Shown: piece by piece, positions 1-9,167 of the stretch
Numbering within the stretch: position 1 is the stretch's first letter
How the letters are laid out: every line of letters begins with the position of its first letter
Assembly: GCA_031256435.1 (NCBI GenBank)
Contig: JAIRQO010000078.1
Coordinates: forward strand, 1 to 38,510
Source of the DNA: Cellulomonadaceae bacterium
GTDB taxonomy: Bacteria; Actinomycetota; Actinomycetes; Actinomycetales; Cellulomonadaceae
DNA: 38,510 nt
Reading direction: 5' to 3'
Made by a program: the position numbers and the translations under genes
Notes under the pieces: model-generated
Seen by the model: the letters and a program-made list of their open reading frames with translations, nothing else
Databases searched by the model: none
Told to the model about the DNA's origin: nothing

Positions 1-1
1 A

Positions 2-432
<431 letters not shown>

Positions 433-951
433 GTGACTGAAGTAACCCTGCGGCGCCTTGTGTGCGGCGAGTATGCGCTGCTGCGCGAGTTCACATATCT
501 GGCTATTCATGTGCCCGACGGTGAACCGGTGCCGCCAATGTCCGTGGTGGACAGTGAGCCGTTGTTGCGTGCGTATTGGGATGGGTTTGGAGATCGGTCA
601 GGTGATCTGGCCGTAGCGGCCGAGGCGGACGGCGTCGTTGTAGGGATCGCCTGGTCACGCCTGATTATTGACCCGCGCGGCTATGGCAACGTGGATGACG
701 AAACTCCCGAACTGGCTATCTCGATCCAGCCCGAATACCGAGGTCAGGGCCTCGGTGGCAGCCTGCTTTCCGCTCTCCTTTCCGCACTTGCTAGCGAATG
801 CTGGCCACGCCTGTCACTATCCGTGGACACCCACAACCGGGCAATCAACCTCTACCGCCGCGCAGGATTCCACGTCATAGCCGAGCAAGAAGGCGACTAC
901 CTGATGGTTGCCGAGACGGGTTGCACCGGCACCGCAACTCGGAGTCATTGA
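433..951 (+). CDS. GNAT-family N-acetyltransferase
   Basis: This protein of about 172 residues is a single GNAT fold predicted to transfer an acetyl group from acetyl-CoA to an amine. The C-terminal half holds the acetyl-CoA motif A (beta-strand AISIQPEYRG, then the pyrophosphate loop RGQGLGG) and the family's typical ending NRAINLYRRAGF. The substrate cannot be read from sequence. I chose GTG 433 because GGAAG lies 9 nt upstream. The in-frame ATG at 379 would add 18 residues unlike the family. It is monocistronic, converges with deoC, and is the first gene after the tetranucleotide tract, though about 340 bp from it. Confidence 0.88.
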   Translation: MTEVTLRRLVCGEYALLREFTYLAIHVPDGEPVPPMSVVDSEPLLRAYWDGFGDRSGDLAVAAEADGVVVGIAWSRLIIDPRGYGNVDDETPELAISIQPEYRGQGLGGSLLSALLSALASECWPRLSLSVDTHNRAINLYRRAGFHVIAEQEGDYLMVAETGCTGTATRSH

Positions 952-1036
952 CGGAGAATTCTAAGTAGCGGGTCTTGCCGTTGGGTGGTGTTGCCGCCGG
1001 GTCCCTGGTTAGGCCTGTTCCTAGTAAGCCGAGTTC

Positions 1037-1744
1037 TTAGTAATCGGCGGAGGCGGTGGATTCCGTGTTGGTGAAGCCGGCGAGGACGGCGGCGGTGCCG
1101 GAGAGGCCGAGGCGGGTGGCGCCGGCGTCAATCACGGCAATGGCATCCGGCAGTGAGCGGACTCCACCCGAAGCCTTCACCCCTAGGCGTCCTTCCACCG
1201 TTCCTGCCATCAGTTCCACGGCGTGTGGGGTGGCTCCCCCAGTGGGGTGGAAGCCGGTGGAGGTCTTGACAAAATCGGCCCCGGCGGCTTCGGCGGCCTT
1301 GCTGCACTGGACGATTTCCTCGTCGGTCAATGCGCCACTCTCAATGATGACCTTGAGGACGTTGTTCGGCACGGATGCCTTCACGGCAGCAACGTCCGCC
1401 TGCACGGCGGCAAAGTCACCCTCCTTGGCCTTGCCGATGTCAATGACCATGTCCACCTCGTCGGCACCGTCACGAATGGCTGCGGCGGCCTCGGCGGCTT
1501 TGACTTCGGACAGATGCTTGCCCGAGGGGAAGCCGCACACGGTGGCTACCTTCACGCGGCCAGCGGCCACCTCTTTGGCGTGGGCCACAAAGGTGGGCGA
1601 GACGCACACGGAGAACACTCCGAGGGCGGCACCTTCCTCAATCAGGGCGGTCACGTCAGCGGCGGTGGCCTCTGGCTTGAGGAGCGTGTGGTCAACAATC
1701 CCGGCAAGCGCAGCAGGGGTGTCATAGGCGTGAACGGTACTCAT
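1037..1744 (-). CDS. deoC: Deoxyribose-phosphate aldolase
   Basis: DeoC splits 2-deoxyribose-5-phosphate into glyceraldehyde-3-phosphate and acetaldehyde, the last step of deoxynucleoside catabolism. The 235-residue protein has all family signatures: [11 protein letters not shown] near the N-terminus, the EVDMV motif (Asp98), the Schiff-base lysine in FVKTSTGF (Lys160) and the second active-site lysine in VKASGGVR (Lys190). It is the last gene of the salvage operon. Its ATG overlaps the stop of add by four bases (ATGA), and AAGGAG sits 7 nt upstream inside add, so translation is probably coupled. No clear terminator follows; 952-1036 lies between it and the convergent GNAT gene. Confidence 0.97.
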   Translation of the reverse strand: MSTVHAYDTPAALAGIVDHTLLKPEATAADVTALIEEGAALGVFSVCVSPTFVAHAKEVAAGRVKVATVCGFPSGKHLSEVKAAEAAAAIRDGADEVDMVIDIGKAKEGDFAAVQADVAAVKASVPNNVLKVIIESGALTDEEIVQCSKAAEAAGADFVKTSTGFHPTGGATPHAVELMAGTVEGRLGVKASGGVRSLPDAIAVIDAGATRLGLSGTAAVLAGFTNTESTASADY

Positions 1745-3030
1745 TGTGGTGCTCCTTGAAGGTGGTGGTAGATGGACATGATGGAATCGGCAAGGTTCTG
1801 CCGTTGGTCAAAGGGAAGGAAAGCGGACCAGGCCGCGGTGATAGTGGCATCAAAGAAATCGTTCAGGGTCCACCCGGCTTCCGTGGCGAGCAAGCAGAAC
1901 TCATTGCTCATGGACGTTCTGCTCATCAACCGGTTGTCCGTGTTGATGGTCACGGCGAAGCCAAGGTCCCTGAGCGCGGTGATGGGGTGATCGGCAATGC
2001 TGGTGGCGCCTGCAGCATGGGTCTGGAGGTTGGACATGGGCGCTACCTCCAGCGGGATCTGGTGATCCAGGACCCACTGTGCTGTTCGGCCCAGGCAGGT
2101 TCGGTCTGATTCTATACGACGAAGGTCATCACCTGATGTGGTCTCCCTCAGGCCATCAGAGGCCGTCTCGTGCGCGGCTTCGTGCGGGCCGAGCCGAATA
2201 TCGTCGACGATGCGGACGCCGTGCCCGATTCTTTCGGCACCCCCCACCTGGATGGCCTGCTTGATGGATTCCACCCCATCACCCTCCCCGGCGTGAATAG
2301 TGCGCGGGAACTCTTCCTGGTTCAGATACGGGAAAACGTCAGCGTGCCTGGTCACGGGGAAGCCGATCTCGCCGCCAGCAAGGTCAAACCCCACCACGCC
2401 TCGGTCACGGTAGGCCACGGCCAGTTCGGCTACCTCCTGCCACCGGTCTGCGTGGCGCATGGCGCAGAGGATCTGACCCGCCTGAATGGTGTTCCCGGCA
2501 ACAGCGGCTTCCGCGATACCGGCATCGATGCCACGTTGAACGGCCTCAACGGCTGCTTCCAGGGTCAACCCGGATTCCTGATGTTGTTCCGGGGCCCAGC
2601 GTTGCTCGGTGTAGAGGACGCCATCGGCCGCGAGGTCCACGATGGCTTCCCGTGCTACGCGTTCCAAACCTTCTTCCGTTTGCATCACGGCGCAGGTGTG
2701 GACAAACGTTTCCAAGTACCGTTCCAGAGTCCCGGAATCCGCAGCCTGGTAGAACCACTCCCCTAGAGACTCCGCGGTGGAGGCGGGAAGGGGATGCCCC
2801 ACCTTTTCAGCCAACTCCAGGACGGTGGTGGGCCGAAGTCCGCCGTCGAGGTGGTCATGGAGTAACACCTTGGGCAGGCGTGGGATGAGGGCAATCAGGT
2901 CATCATCGGCATTTTGAGCGGCATTCTGTGTGCCGTTCTGAGGGGCGCACTCAGAACCGCTCTGAGCGGCGTTCTGATGGGCGTTCTCTGTTCCGTTCTG
3001 AGGGGAGTTCTTCACGCTGGACTCAGCCAT
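1741..3030 (-). CDS. add: Adenosine deaminase with Asn/Gln-rich N-terminal tail
   Basis: The enzyme deaminates adenosine and deoxyadenosine to inosine forms. Zinc-binding and catalytic features are present: HDHLDGG (His57, His59), the HAGE motif (His245, Glu248), HGVRI (His269) and the metal Asp364 in NTDN. Asn at 365 in place of a second Asp also occurs in other actinobacterial Add proteins as I recall them. Two oddities stand out. Residues 6-42 form a low-complexity tail of N, Q, A, G and S encoded by short DNA repeats of the CAGAACGnC type. In addition, about 30 residues after the IVDDI motif (278-310) are longer than usual. ATG 3030 is 9 bp from the deoA stop, with GAGG 7 nt upstream. Confidence 0.94.
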   Translation of the reverse strand: MAESSVKNSPQNGTENAHQNAAQSGSECAPQNGTQNAAQNADDDLIALIPRLPKVLLHDHLDGGLRPTTVLELAEKVGHPLPASTAESLGEWFYQAADSGTLERYLETFVHTCAVMQTEEGLERVAREAIVDLAADGVLYTEQRWAPEQHQESGLTLEAAVEAVQRGIDAGIAEAAVAGNTIQAGQILCAMRHADRWQEVAELAVAYRDRGVVGFDLAGGEIGFPVTRHADVFPYLNQEEFPRTIHAGEGDGVESIKQAIQVGGAERIGHGVRIVDDIRLGPHEAAHETASDGLRETTSGDDLRRIESDRTCLGRTAQWVLDHQIPLEVAPMSNLQTHAAGATSIADHPITALRDLGFAVTINTDNRLMSRTSMSNEFCLLATEAGWTLNDFFDATITAAWSAFLPFDQRQNLADSIMSIYHHLQGAPQ

Positions 3031-3039
3031 AGTCCAGCC

Positions 3040-4341
3040 TCACACTATTTTCTCAATGACGATGGGACCGGGGGTGAACGCGGTCCCTACCGGCGCGATA
3101 TCCCAGGCTCCGTCGAGAACCTCCAAAGCGCGCGGGAACTGGTCCGGGGTATCCGTGTGAAGCGTCATGAGGGGTTGCCCCGCCGTGACCTGATCCCCGG
3201 GCTTAGCGTGCATGACCACACCGGCACCAGCTTGAACAGGGTCCGTTGCCCGGGCACGGCCCGCTCCCAAACGCCACGCCGCCACACCTACGTCCAGCGC
3301 GTCCAAGCGCGTCATCACGCCATCGGTCTCAGCAAGAACGTCCTGTGTTTCCGTAGCCCACGGGAGTTCGGCATCCACATCTCCACCTTGGGCAGCGATG
3401 AGATTGCGCCACTTGTCCATGGCGCGCCCATCCTGCAATGCTGCGCGAACTTCATCCTCGCCCTGTGGTTGCCCGGCAGCATCCAGCATTTCCACGGCCA
3501 AGGCCACGGTGAGGTCCACCACGTCCTGAGGTCCGCCACCCGCCAGAACCTCCACGGACTCGCGCACTTCCATGGCGTTCCCGGCAGTCAATCCAAGCGG
3601 CGTGCTCATATCCGTGAGCATGGCCACGGTGTTGACCCCGGCATCCGTTCCGAGATCCACCATGGTTCTGGCAAGTTCTCTGGCCATGTCCAACTGCTTC
3701 ATGAAAGCACCGGAACCCACCTTCACGTCCAGGATGAGCGCGTCCGTACCCTCGGCAATCTTCTTGGACATGATGGAGGTGGCGATAAGGGGAACGCAGT
3801 CCACAGTGGCGGTGATGTCCCGCAACGCATACAACTTTTTGTCCGCAGGAGCCAGATTGGGACCGGCAGCGCAAATCACGGAACGGACGTTGGGGTCCTT
3901 TAGTTGGGCTTCCACCTGCTCGTTGGTCAGGTTGCAGTTCCATCCCGGAATGGACTCCAACTTGTCCAGGGTTCCGCCCGTGTGGCCCAGCCCGCGCCCG
4001 GACAATTGAGGAACGGCCACCCCGAATGCTGCCACGAGTGGGGCAAGAGGCAGAGTGATCTTGTCACCCACTCCGCCCGTGGAGTGCTTGTCCGAGGTGG
4101 GAACACCCAGGGACTCAAATCCCAATCGCTCACCGGAATCAATCATCGCGTTGCACCAGCGGGCAATCTCTGGGCGCGTCATGCCGTTGAGAAACACGGC
4201 CATGGCCAGAGCACTCATCTGCTCTGGGTCCACCACCCCGCGTGTATAGGCATCGATGACCCAATCGATCTGGTCATCGGACAGGATGTTCTTGTCCCGC
4301 TTGGTACGGATGACATCCACAACGTCAAATTTCTCGGCCAC
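3040..4341 (-). CDS. deoA: Thymidine/pyrimidine-nucleoside phosphorylase
   Basis: This phosphorylase cleaves thymidine (and probably deoxyuridine and uridine) with phosphate to base plus (deoxy)ribose-1-phosphate. The 433 residues match the family's normal length. The family signature KHSTGGVGDK lies at 85-94, preceded by the helical N-terminal domain with MSALAMAVFLNGM, and the C-terminal alpha/beta domain carries the conserved HAKPGDQV segment. The start is GTG 4341, supported by AAGGGG 6 nt upstream. It sits between cdd and add; cytidine deaminated by Cdd would feed it as uridine. No deoB-like phosphopentomutase is in the window, so conversion to the 5-phosphate used by DeoC must be encoded elsewhere. 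Confidence 0.96.
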   Translation of the reverse strand: MAEKFDVVDVIRTKRDKNILSDDQIDWVIDAYTRGVVDPEQMSALAMAVFLNGMTRPEIARWCNAMIDSGERLGFESLGVPTSDKHSTGGVGDKITLPLAPLVAAFGVAVPQLSGRGLGHTGGTLDKLESIPGWNCNLTNEQVEAQLKDPNVRSVICAAGPNLAPADKKLYALRDITATVDCVPLIATSIMSKKIAEGTDALILDVKVGSGAFMKQLDMARELARTMVDLGTDAGVNTVAMLTDMSTPLGLTAGNAMEVRESVEVLAGGGPQDVVDLTVALAVEMLDAAGQPQGEDEVRAALQDGRAMDKWRNLIAAQGGDVDAELPWATETQDVLAETDGVMTRLDALDVGVAAWRLGAGRARATDPVQAGAGVVMHAKPGDQVTAGQPLMTLHTDTPDQFPRALEVLDGAWDIAPVGTAFTPGPIVIEKIV

Positions 4342-4385
4342 GATGGGCCCCTTCCTGGTGGGTTTCTGCTTCGACGATTCTGCGC

Positions 4386-4892
4386 CTAGGTGGTTGGTTC
4401 TGGAGCGTCTTGGGCTGGAACGTTCTTGGTCTGTACATACTGAGCAACAAGATCCAACGCCTCGGGTCCGAAGCCTTGCGGAAGAACTTGATCCAGGGTC
4501 ATGACGCCTTGAGGCGTCTCCATCAACATGTCCTTGCCGCCGTGTTCAAAGAGGATTTGACGGCACCGCCCACACGGCATGCACACCTCGCCTCGGCCAT
4601 CCACGCAGGTGAACGCCACCAAGCGACCGCCCCCAGTGATGTGCAATTGGGAGATCACGCCACATTCGGCGCAGAGGCACACGCCGTACCCGGCATTCTC
4701 CACATTGCAGCCGGTGACAATCCGCCCATCATCAACAATGGCAGCTGCGCCCACGGGGAAGTGGGAGTAGGGACAGTAGGCCTTCTTCATGGCGGCCACG
4801 GCGGCGGCTCGTAGTGCCACCCAATCCACATCCGGCGTCAGGTTCACCTCGTGGTTCAGGTCCTGAACGCTGTTCGGCTCCGCGTCACTCAT
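4386..4892 (-). CDS. cdd: Cytidine deaminase
   Basis: Cdd converts cytidine and deoxycytidine to uridine forms. It is the small tetrameric type: zinc ligands Cys74, Cys107 and Cys110 in the CAECG and PCGRCRQ motifs, with catalytic Glu76. The substrate-binding segment GCNVENAGYG lies just before. At 168 residues it is about 30 longer than the usual 130-140, with a hydrophilic head of 20 residues and a tail rich in A, P, Q and T. Its ATG shares one base with the stop codon of the upstream permease (TGATG), which indicates translational coupling within the nucleoside operon. Confidence 0.96.
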   Translation of the reverse strand: MSDAEPNSVQDLNHEVNLTPDVDWVALRAAAVAAMKKAYCPYSHFPVGAAAIVDDGRIVTGCNVENAGYGVCLCAECGVISQLHITGGGRLVAFTCVDGRGEVCMPCGRCRQILFEHGGKDMLMETPQGVMTLDQVLPQGFGPEALDLVAQYVQTKNVPAQDAPEPTT

Positions 4893-6217
4893 CAGTGACC
4901 TTCTACCGTGTACGCAACACCATCTGCCGCCGGCGCTCGGGACTTCCCTACCAAACCGGCCACAGCAAGCAGTGTCACCACGTAAGGCAGCATCAGCATG
5001 AACTGGCTCGGTACCGGCGAGCCAATCACTGACAGCACGGATTGGAGGTTGATGGCAAACCCAAAGAGCAGGCCAGCCAGCGAGGCGCGAATGGGATCCC
5101 AGTTACCAAAGATCACGGCTGCCAGAGCGATGTATCCAAAGCCTGCCGTCATTTCCCGGTTGAAGGACGGGTTGGACACCAACGTATAGGACGCCCCGCC
5201 GATTCCCACAATGGCTCCGGCAATGAGGACTGCCAGCCATCGTGTGGCGTTAACCTTGATGCCCACCGTGTCAGCAGCCTTGGGATGTTCCCCCACCGCA
5301 CGGGTGCGCAAACCCCACCGGGTTCGATACAGAGCAAACCACACGGCGGCCACGGCCACGTACATGATGTACACAATGACGGGACGGTTGAACAGCGCGG
5401 GTCCAATGATGGGAATTCTACTGAGGAGCGGAATGGCAATGTCCGGGAAACGGTGTTCCAAGGTGGAGTTCAGGCGTTGCATATCCGTTTGGAGCCACGC
5501 ACTGAACAGGAAGGTGGTCACACCGATGATGAGGACGTTCAGGACCACACCAACAATGACTTGTTCCACCCGATAGTTGATGGCAAAGACGCCAAGAATG
5601 GCCGCCACGCCCGCACCGGCAAGGATGGCTGCCAGGAGACCCACCCAGGCATTGGCGGTCAGGGAACCCACCACGGCTCCTGTGAAGGCGGCCATGAGCA
5701 ACTGTGCCTCAATGGCAATGTTGACAACACCGGCACGCTCTCCGATCACTCCACCCAGGGCACCGAAGACGAGGGGGATGGCTACCAAGATGGCGTTGCC
5801 GATGAGTCCCACCACGTTCAGACGGCCTTGAGCTCCCGCGCCCGCCCAAGAGAGAAACGCTGCCACGGCCAACAGACCGAATACTGCCGAAGCCCATCCG
5901 GGGAATTTGGAATAACGGTAGGACAGAACAAAAGCCACCACGGTGAGCACCGCCATGATTGCCACGCAGATCCAGGCAAAAGGCACGGCAGGAACGGCAA
6001 CAACGCCACCTTCTCCAATGCTGAAGAACTCATTGCCCAGGGTGATCTGGAAGTTGGTTTTCCCTTGGCGTGGGCTCGCTACCAGGAGCAGAGCCAGCAA
6101 GGCTGTGGCCACAGCCAGGATGGTGGCTGTTTTCACGCTTCTCTTTTCAACGATGCGATGCTCGATGGGACCCTCGTCAGGAAGGACGGTGCTGGGGTCA
6201 ACGGTCACGGTGCTCAT
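4892..6217 (-). CDS. Nucleoside ABC transporter permease (second, NupQ/RnsD-like)
   Basis: This integral membrane subunit belongs to the branched-chain/ribose-type permease family used by BMP-type nucleoside importers. Its 441 residues are strongly hydrophobic with about ten predicted membrane helices. The cytoplasmic coupling segment is RWGLRTRAVGEHPKAADTVGIKV, followed by the conserved GIGGASYTL and FGYIALAAVIFGNWDP regions. An N-terminal extension of about 100 residues precedes the core. ATG 6217 overlaps the stop of the first permease (ATGA), with GGAGG 6-8 nt upstream. Together with that permease it should form the channel for nucleosides delivered by the lipoprotein. Confidence 0.92.
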   Translation of the reverse strand: MSTVTVDPSTVLPDEGPIEHRIVEKRSVKTATILAVATALLALLLVASPRQGKTNFQITLGNEFFSIGEGGVVAVPAVPFAWICVAIMAVLTVVAFVLSYRYSKFPGWASAVFGLLAVAAFLSWAGAGAQGRLNVVGLIGNAILVAIPLVFGALGGVIGERAGVVNIAIEAQLLMAAFTGAVVGSLTANAWVGLLAAILAGAGVAAILGVFAINYRVEQVIVGVVLNVLIIGVTTFLFSAWLQTDMQRLNSTLEHRFPDIAIPLLSRIPIIGPALFNRPVIVYIMYVAVAAVWFALYRTRWGLRTRAVGEHPKAADTVGIKVNATRWLAVLIAGAIVGIGGASYTLVSNPSFNREMTAGFGYIALAAVIFGNWDPIRASLAGLLFGFAINLQSVLSVIGSPVPSQFMLMLPYVVTLLAVAGLVGKSRAPAADGVAYTVEGH

Positions 6218-7518
6218 GCGGAGACCTCCTTCTTAGCAGCCGCTTTCGCTTCGGCTTTGGCGGCCTTGGCAGCAGCCTTTTTGGCCGCCGCCACTTGAGA
6301 GGGTTGCGGTAGATGGAAGATAGCGCGGACCAAAGGCGGCGCCGCAATGAATAGCACAATGAGTGACTGGATCACGGAGACAATCTCAATGGGGATCATC
6401 TGCCCGGCCTGCATCATGGAGCCACCGGCCTTGAACGCTCCAAAGAGCAACCCGGCAAAGAGCACACCTACGGGCTGCGATCCGCCGAGGAGTGCCACGG
6501 TGATGCCGTCAAAGCCGATTCCGCCGTCAATGCCATCGGTGAACCCGGTGGTGACCGTTCCGAGAACCTGCATGGCCCCGGCGAGCGCCAGAAGCGCACC
6601 GGAAATGGCAAAGACCGTGATGGTCATCCTGTCCGTGTTGATACCGGCTACCTTGGCGGCCCGCTTGTTCTCCCCTACGGCTTTGAAGGCGAAGCCCAGC
6701 GACGAGCGGTTGAGGAGCCACCAGCAGAAGGCCACGGCCAGCAACGCGATGAGGAAGCCGGCGTTGAGGGGGAACTGCCTGCCAAACAATCGTGGCAACT
6801 GCGCGCTCATGGGTGTGGCCGGGGTGATGGGGTTGGACGATCCCGGGTTCTGCATGAGACCAGGGGTAGCCAGCAGGTACTGCAGGAGATACAGGGCTAC
6901 GTAGTTCAACATGATGGTGGCAATGACCTCGTGCGCTCCCGTCTTGGCGTTGAGGAAGCCTGCCAGCGCACCCCACAGCGCCCCACCGAGGATTCCGCCC
7001 AAGATGCAGACAATGAGGTGGATGCCCACGGGCAGGTTCGGCAGGCCGAAGGCCAGCCATCCGGCAAACACGGCTGCCATGAGCATCTGGCCTCGTCCAC
7101 CAATGTTGAACAAACCGGCTTTGAAGGTGACGGCCACACCCAAGCCAGCGCAAATCAGCGGGCCGGAGTTGTGGAGCGTCAGTAGCAATGGGCTGATCAT
7201 CCGTTGGAAGGTGGGCGCTTCCCAGTTGAAGATGGAGCCGCGAATCAGGGAACTGTAGGCCCCGCCCATAGCGCTTCCGAGCGCGGAAAAGAAGTCCTGC
7301 GGCCGCGCAAAGAAGTAACTCGCCGCTTCCCTCACCGCGGCATTGGTGAAAGCGATCATGATGGACCCCACCAGGAAGGCCAGGATCAAGGCACCGATGG
7401 CAACACCGGGACCACCGGCGAGCATCTCGCGGAAGGCACCCTTCCAGCGCCCTTCAGGCTCGGTATCCAGGTTCATCTGTTGGGATTCGGAAATGGCCAA
7501 AGGCTCGTTGGTGCTCAT
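6214..7518 (-). CDS. Nucleoside ABC transporter permease (first, NupP/RnsC-like)
   Basis: This is the partner permease of the same importer: 434 residues, about ten membrane helices, with the family segment FKAGLFNIGGRGQMLM and the coupling region around FKAVGENKRAAKVAGI. The C-terminus ends in about 30 residues of almost pure Ala and Lys plus Glu, an unusual cytoplasmic tail that could be a coiled or disordered extension. ATG 7518 overlaps the ATPase stop (ATGA), and GGAG lies 8 nt upstream. Four-base overlaps on both sides indicate tight stoichiometric expression with the ATPase and the second permease. Confidence 0.93.
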   Translation of the reverse strand: MSTNEPLAISESQQMNLDTEPEGRWKGAFREMLAGGPGVAIGALILAFLVGSIMIAFTNAAVREAASYFFARPQDFFSALGSAMGGAYSSLIRGSIFNWEAPTFQRMISPLLLTLHNSGPLICAGLGVAVTFKAGLFNIGGRGQMLMAAVFAGWLAFGLPNLPVGIHLIVCILGGILGGALWGALAGFLNAKTGAHEVIATIMLNYVALYLLQYLLATPGLMQNPGSSNPITPATPMSAQLPRLFGRQFPLNAGFLIALLAVAFCWWLLNRSSLGFAFKAVGENKRAAKVAGINTDRMTITVFAISGALLALAGAMQVLGTVTTGFTDGIDGGIGFDGITVALLGGSQPVGVLFAGLLFGAFKAGGSMMQAGQMIPIEIVSVIQSLIVLFIAAPPLVRAIFHLPQPSQVAAAKKAAAKAAKAEAKAAAKKEVSA

Positions 7519-9062
7519 GCCTGCGCTCCTTCCTCAGTAACGGGGACCGGGGCAATAGCTGCTTGTTCCGGCGGAATTCCTGCCATCATCATGCCGAGCA
7601 CGTCACGGGGAGTGTCTGCGGGGACAATTCCCACAATGCCGCCGCGATACATCACCATGAGTTGATCGGCAAGGCCCACGGCCTCATCCAGTTCTGTAGA
7701 AACCACCACTACCGGAATCCCTGAGTCTCGGGCTTCCACCACGCGCTTGTGGATGAATTCAATGGACCCCACGTCCACGCCTCGGGTGGGCTGAGAGGCC
7801 ACAAAGAGGTTCAGATCTTTAGACATCTCCCGGGCAATGATGACCTTCTGAGCATTACCGCCGGATAGGGCGTTCACGGGTTGATCGATGCCCTCGGTGC
7901 GAACATCAAACTCTTCAATCTTTTCCCTGGCAAACTCGTTGCGGAAGGGGATCTGCAACACCCCCCCTTTGACAAACGGTGCACCGGTGGCGCGGTTCAG
8001 CATGAGGTTCTCCGCCACGGTGAAGGCTCCCACCAAGCCGTCCTCGTTGCGGTCTGCGGGAATGAAGCCAATTCCTTCGTCGAGCATTTGACGCGGTGTT
8101 TTGCCCAAGAGTTCCTTGCCATTGAGGGTGATGGAACCCGTCACCCCTGGTTCAAGGCCTAGCAAAGCATTGGCGAGTTCGGTTTGTCCATTGCCGTCCA
8201 CACCAGCAATGGTCATGATTTCCCCGCCCCGGACGGTGAAGGAGATGTTGTCCACCAACACCTGACCGTCGGCCGAGGTGACCACCAGGTCCTTGACCTC
8301 CAGAGCGTTGCTGGTGTAGTGCGGTTCGCCCTTGTCAACCGTGAGCTGGACGGCACGTCCCACCATCATTTCGGCGAGTTCAGAATCGGTGGAGGTGGGG
8401 GAAGCCTCGCCCACTACCTTGCCCCTGCGAATCACGGTGATTTTGTCCGCCACTTCACGCACCTCACGCAGTTTGTGCGTGATGAACACAATGGCCTTGC
8501 CTTCTTTGCGCAGTTGGTCCATGATCCCCATGAGTTCATCCGTCTCTTGGGGTGTGAGAACCGCCGTGGGCTCGTCAAAGATCAGGATTTCGGCGTCACG
8601 CGCCAGGGCCTTGATGATTTCCACGCGTTGCTGAACGCCCACCGGAAGATCCTCGATGACGGCATCCGGGTCCACATGGAAGTTGAAGTTCCCGGCAATC
8701 TCATTCACGCGTTCCCGTGCGGCCTTGGTGTCCAGGGCGATGCCCTTAGTGGCTTCATTGCCAAGCATGACGTTCTCAGCCACGGTAAACACGGGCACCA
8801 GCATGAAGTGTTGGTGGACCATGCCGATCCCTGCTGCCATGGCATCACCCGGGCCAGCAAAGTGCTGTGGGACACCGTCAAGAAGGATCTCCCCTTCCTC
8901 CGCTTGGTAGAGGCCGTACAGGCAGTTCATCAGCGTTGACTTGCCAGCACCGTTTTCTCCGAGGAGACAGTGAATCTGACCGGGTTCAACCACCAAATCG
9001 ATGGAGTCATTGGCCACAAACGTACCAAAACGCTTGGTGATGCCTTGCAATTCAAGCCTCAT
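7515..9062 (-). CDS. Nucleoside ABC transporter ATPase, two ABC domains (NupO/RnsB-like)
   Basis: This energising subunit carries two fused ABC domains, as in sugar and nucleoside importers. Domain 1 has Walker A GENGAGKS (35-42), a family-typical degenerate signature LPVGVQQRVEI and Walker B ILIFDEPTAVLTP. Domain 2 has a degenerate Walker A (GVDGNGQTE) but a good signature LSGGNAQKVI, the usual asymmetric arrangement of this class. I chose ATG 9062 because GGGAGG lies 7 nt upstream. The in-frame ATG at 9077 has no ribosome binding site and would add MGGSS only. It is separated from the lipoprotein gene by a 12-bp perfect hairpin. Confidence 0.94.
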   Translation of the reverse strand: MRLELQGITKRFGTFVANDSIDLVVEPGQIHCLLGENGAGKSTLMNCLYGLYQAEEGEILLDGVPQHFAGPGDAMAAGIGMVHQHFMLVPVFTVAENVMLGNEATKGIALDTKAARERVNEIAGNFNFHVDPDAVIEDLPVGVQQRVEIIKALARDAEILIFDEPTAVLTPQETDELMGIMDQLRKEGKAIVFITHKLREVREVADKITVIRRGKVVGEASPTSTDSELAEMMVGRAVQLTVDKGEPHYTSNALEVKDLVVTSADGQVLVDNISFTVRGGEIMTIAGVDGNGQTELANALLGLEPGVTGSITLNGKELLGKTPRQMLDEGIGFIPADRNEDGLVGAFTVAENLMLNRATGAPFVKGGVLQIPFRNEFAREKIEEFDVRTEGIDQPVNALSGGNAQKVIIAREMSKDLNLFVASQPTRGVDVGSIEFIHKRVVEARDSGIPVVVVSTELDEAVGLADQLMVMYRGGIVGIVPADTPRDVLGMMMAGIPPEQAAIAPVPVTEEGAQA

Positions 9063-9105
9063 GCTTGACCCTCCCATGGTGGGGTGAGACGGGGGGAATG
9101 GTCAC

Positions 9106-9154
9106 TACTGTTTCGTGCAGTAATCCCGGGAGGACCGGCGGCCCTCCCGGGATT
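9106..9154 (-). terminator. Tandem hairpins between lipoprotein and ATPase genes
   Basis: AATCCCGGGAGG (9122-9133) pairs perfectly with CCTCCCGGGATT (9143-9154) across a 9-nt loop. Just downstream in the minus-strand sense, TACTG and CAGTA (ends 9106 and 9122) form a second small stem with a 7-nt loop. No U-run follows. In a transporter operon this position fits a partial terminator or mRNA-stabilising element that lets the binding protein be made in excess over the membrane subunits. Which of these it is remains inference. Confidence 0.7.
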
Positions 9155-9167
9155 GACTCACATCGGT

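Noticed and set aside
5042-6298. Long plus-strand open frame of 418 codons opposite the permease genes
   Set aside because: Shadow of a GC-rich coding strand; composition (His, Gly, Gln rich) is typical of antisense frames, and the minus-strand genes are certain.
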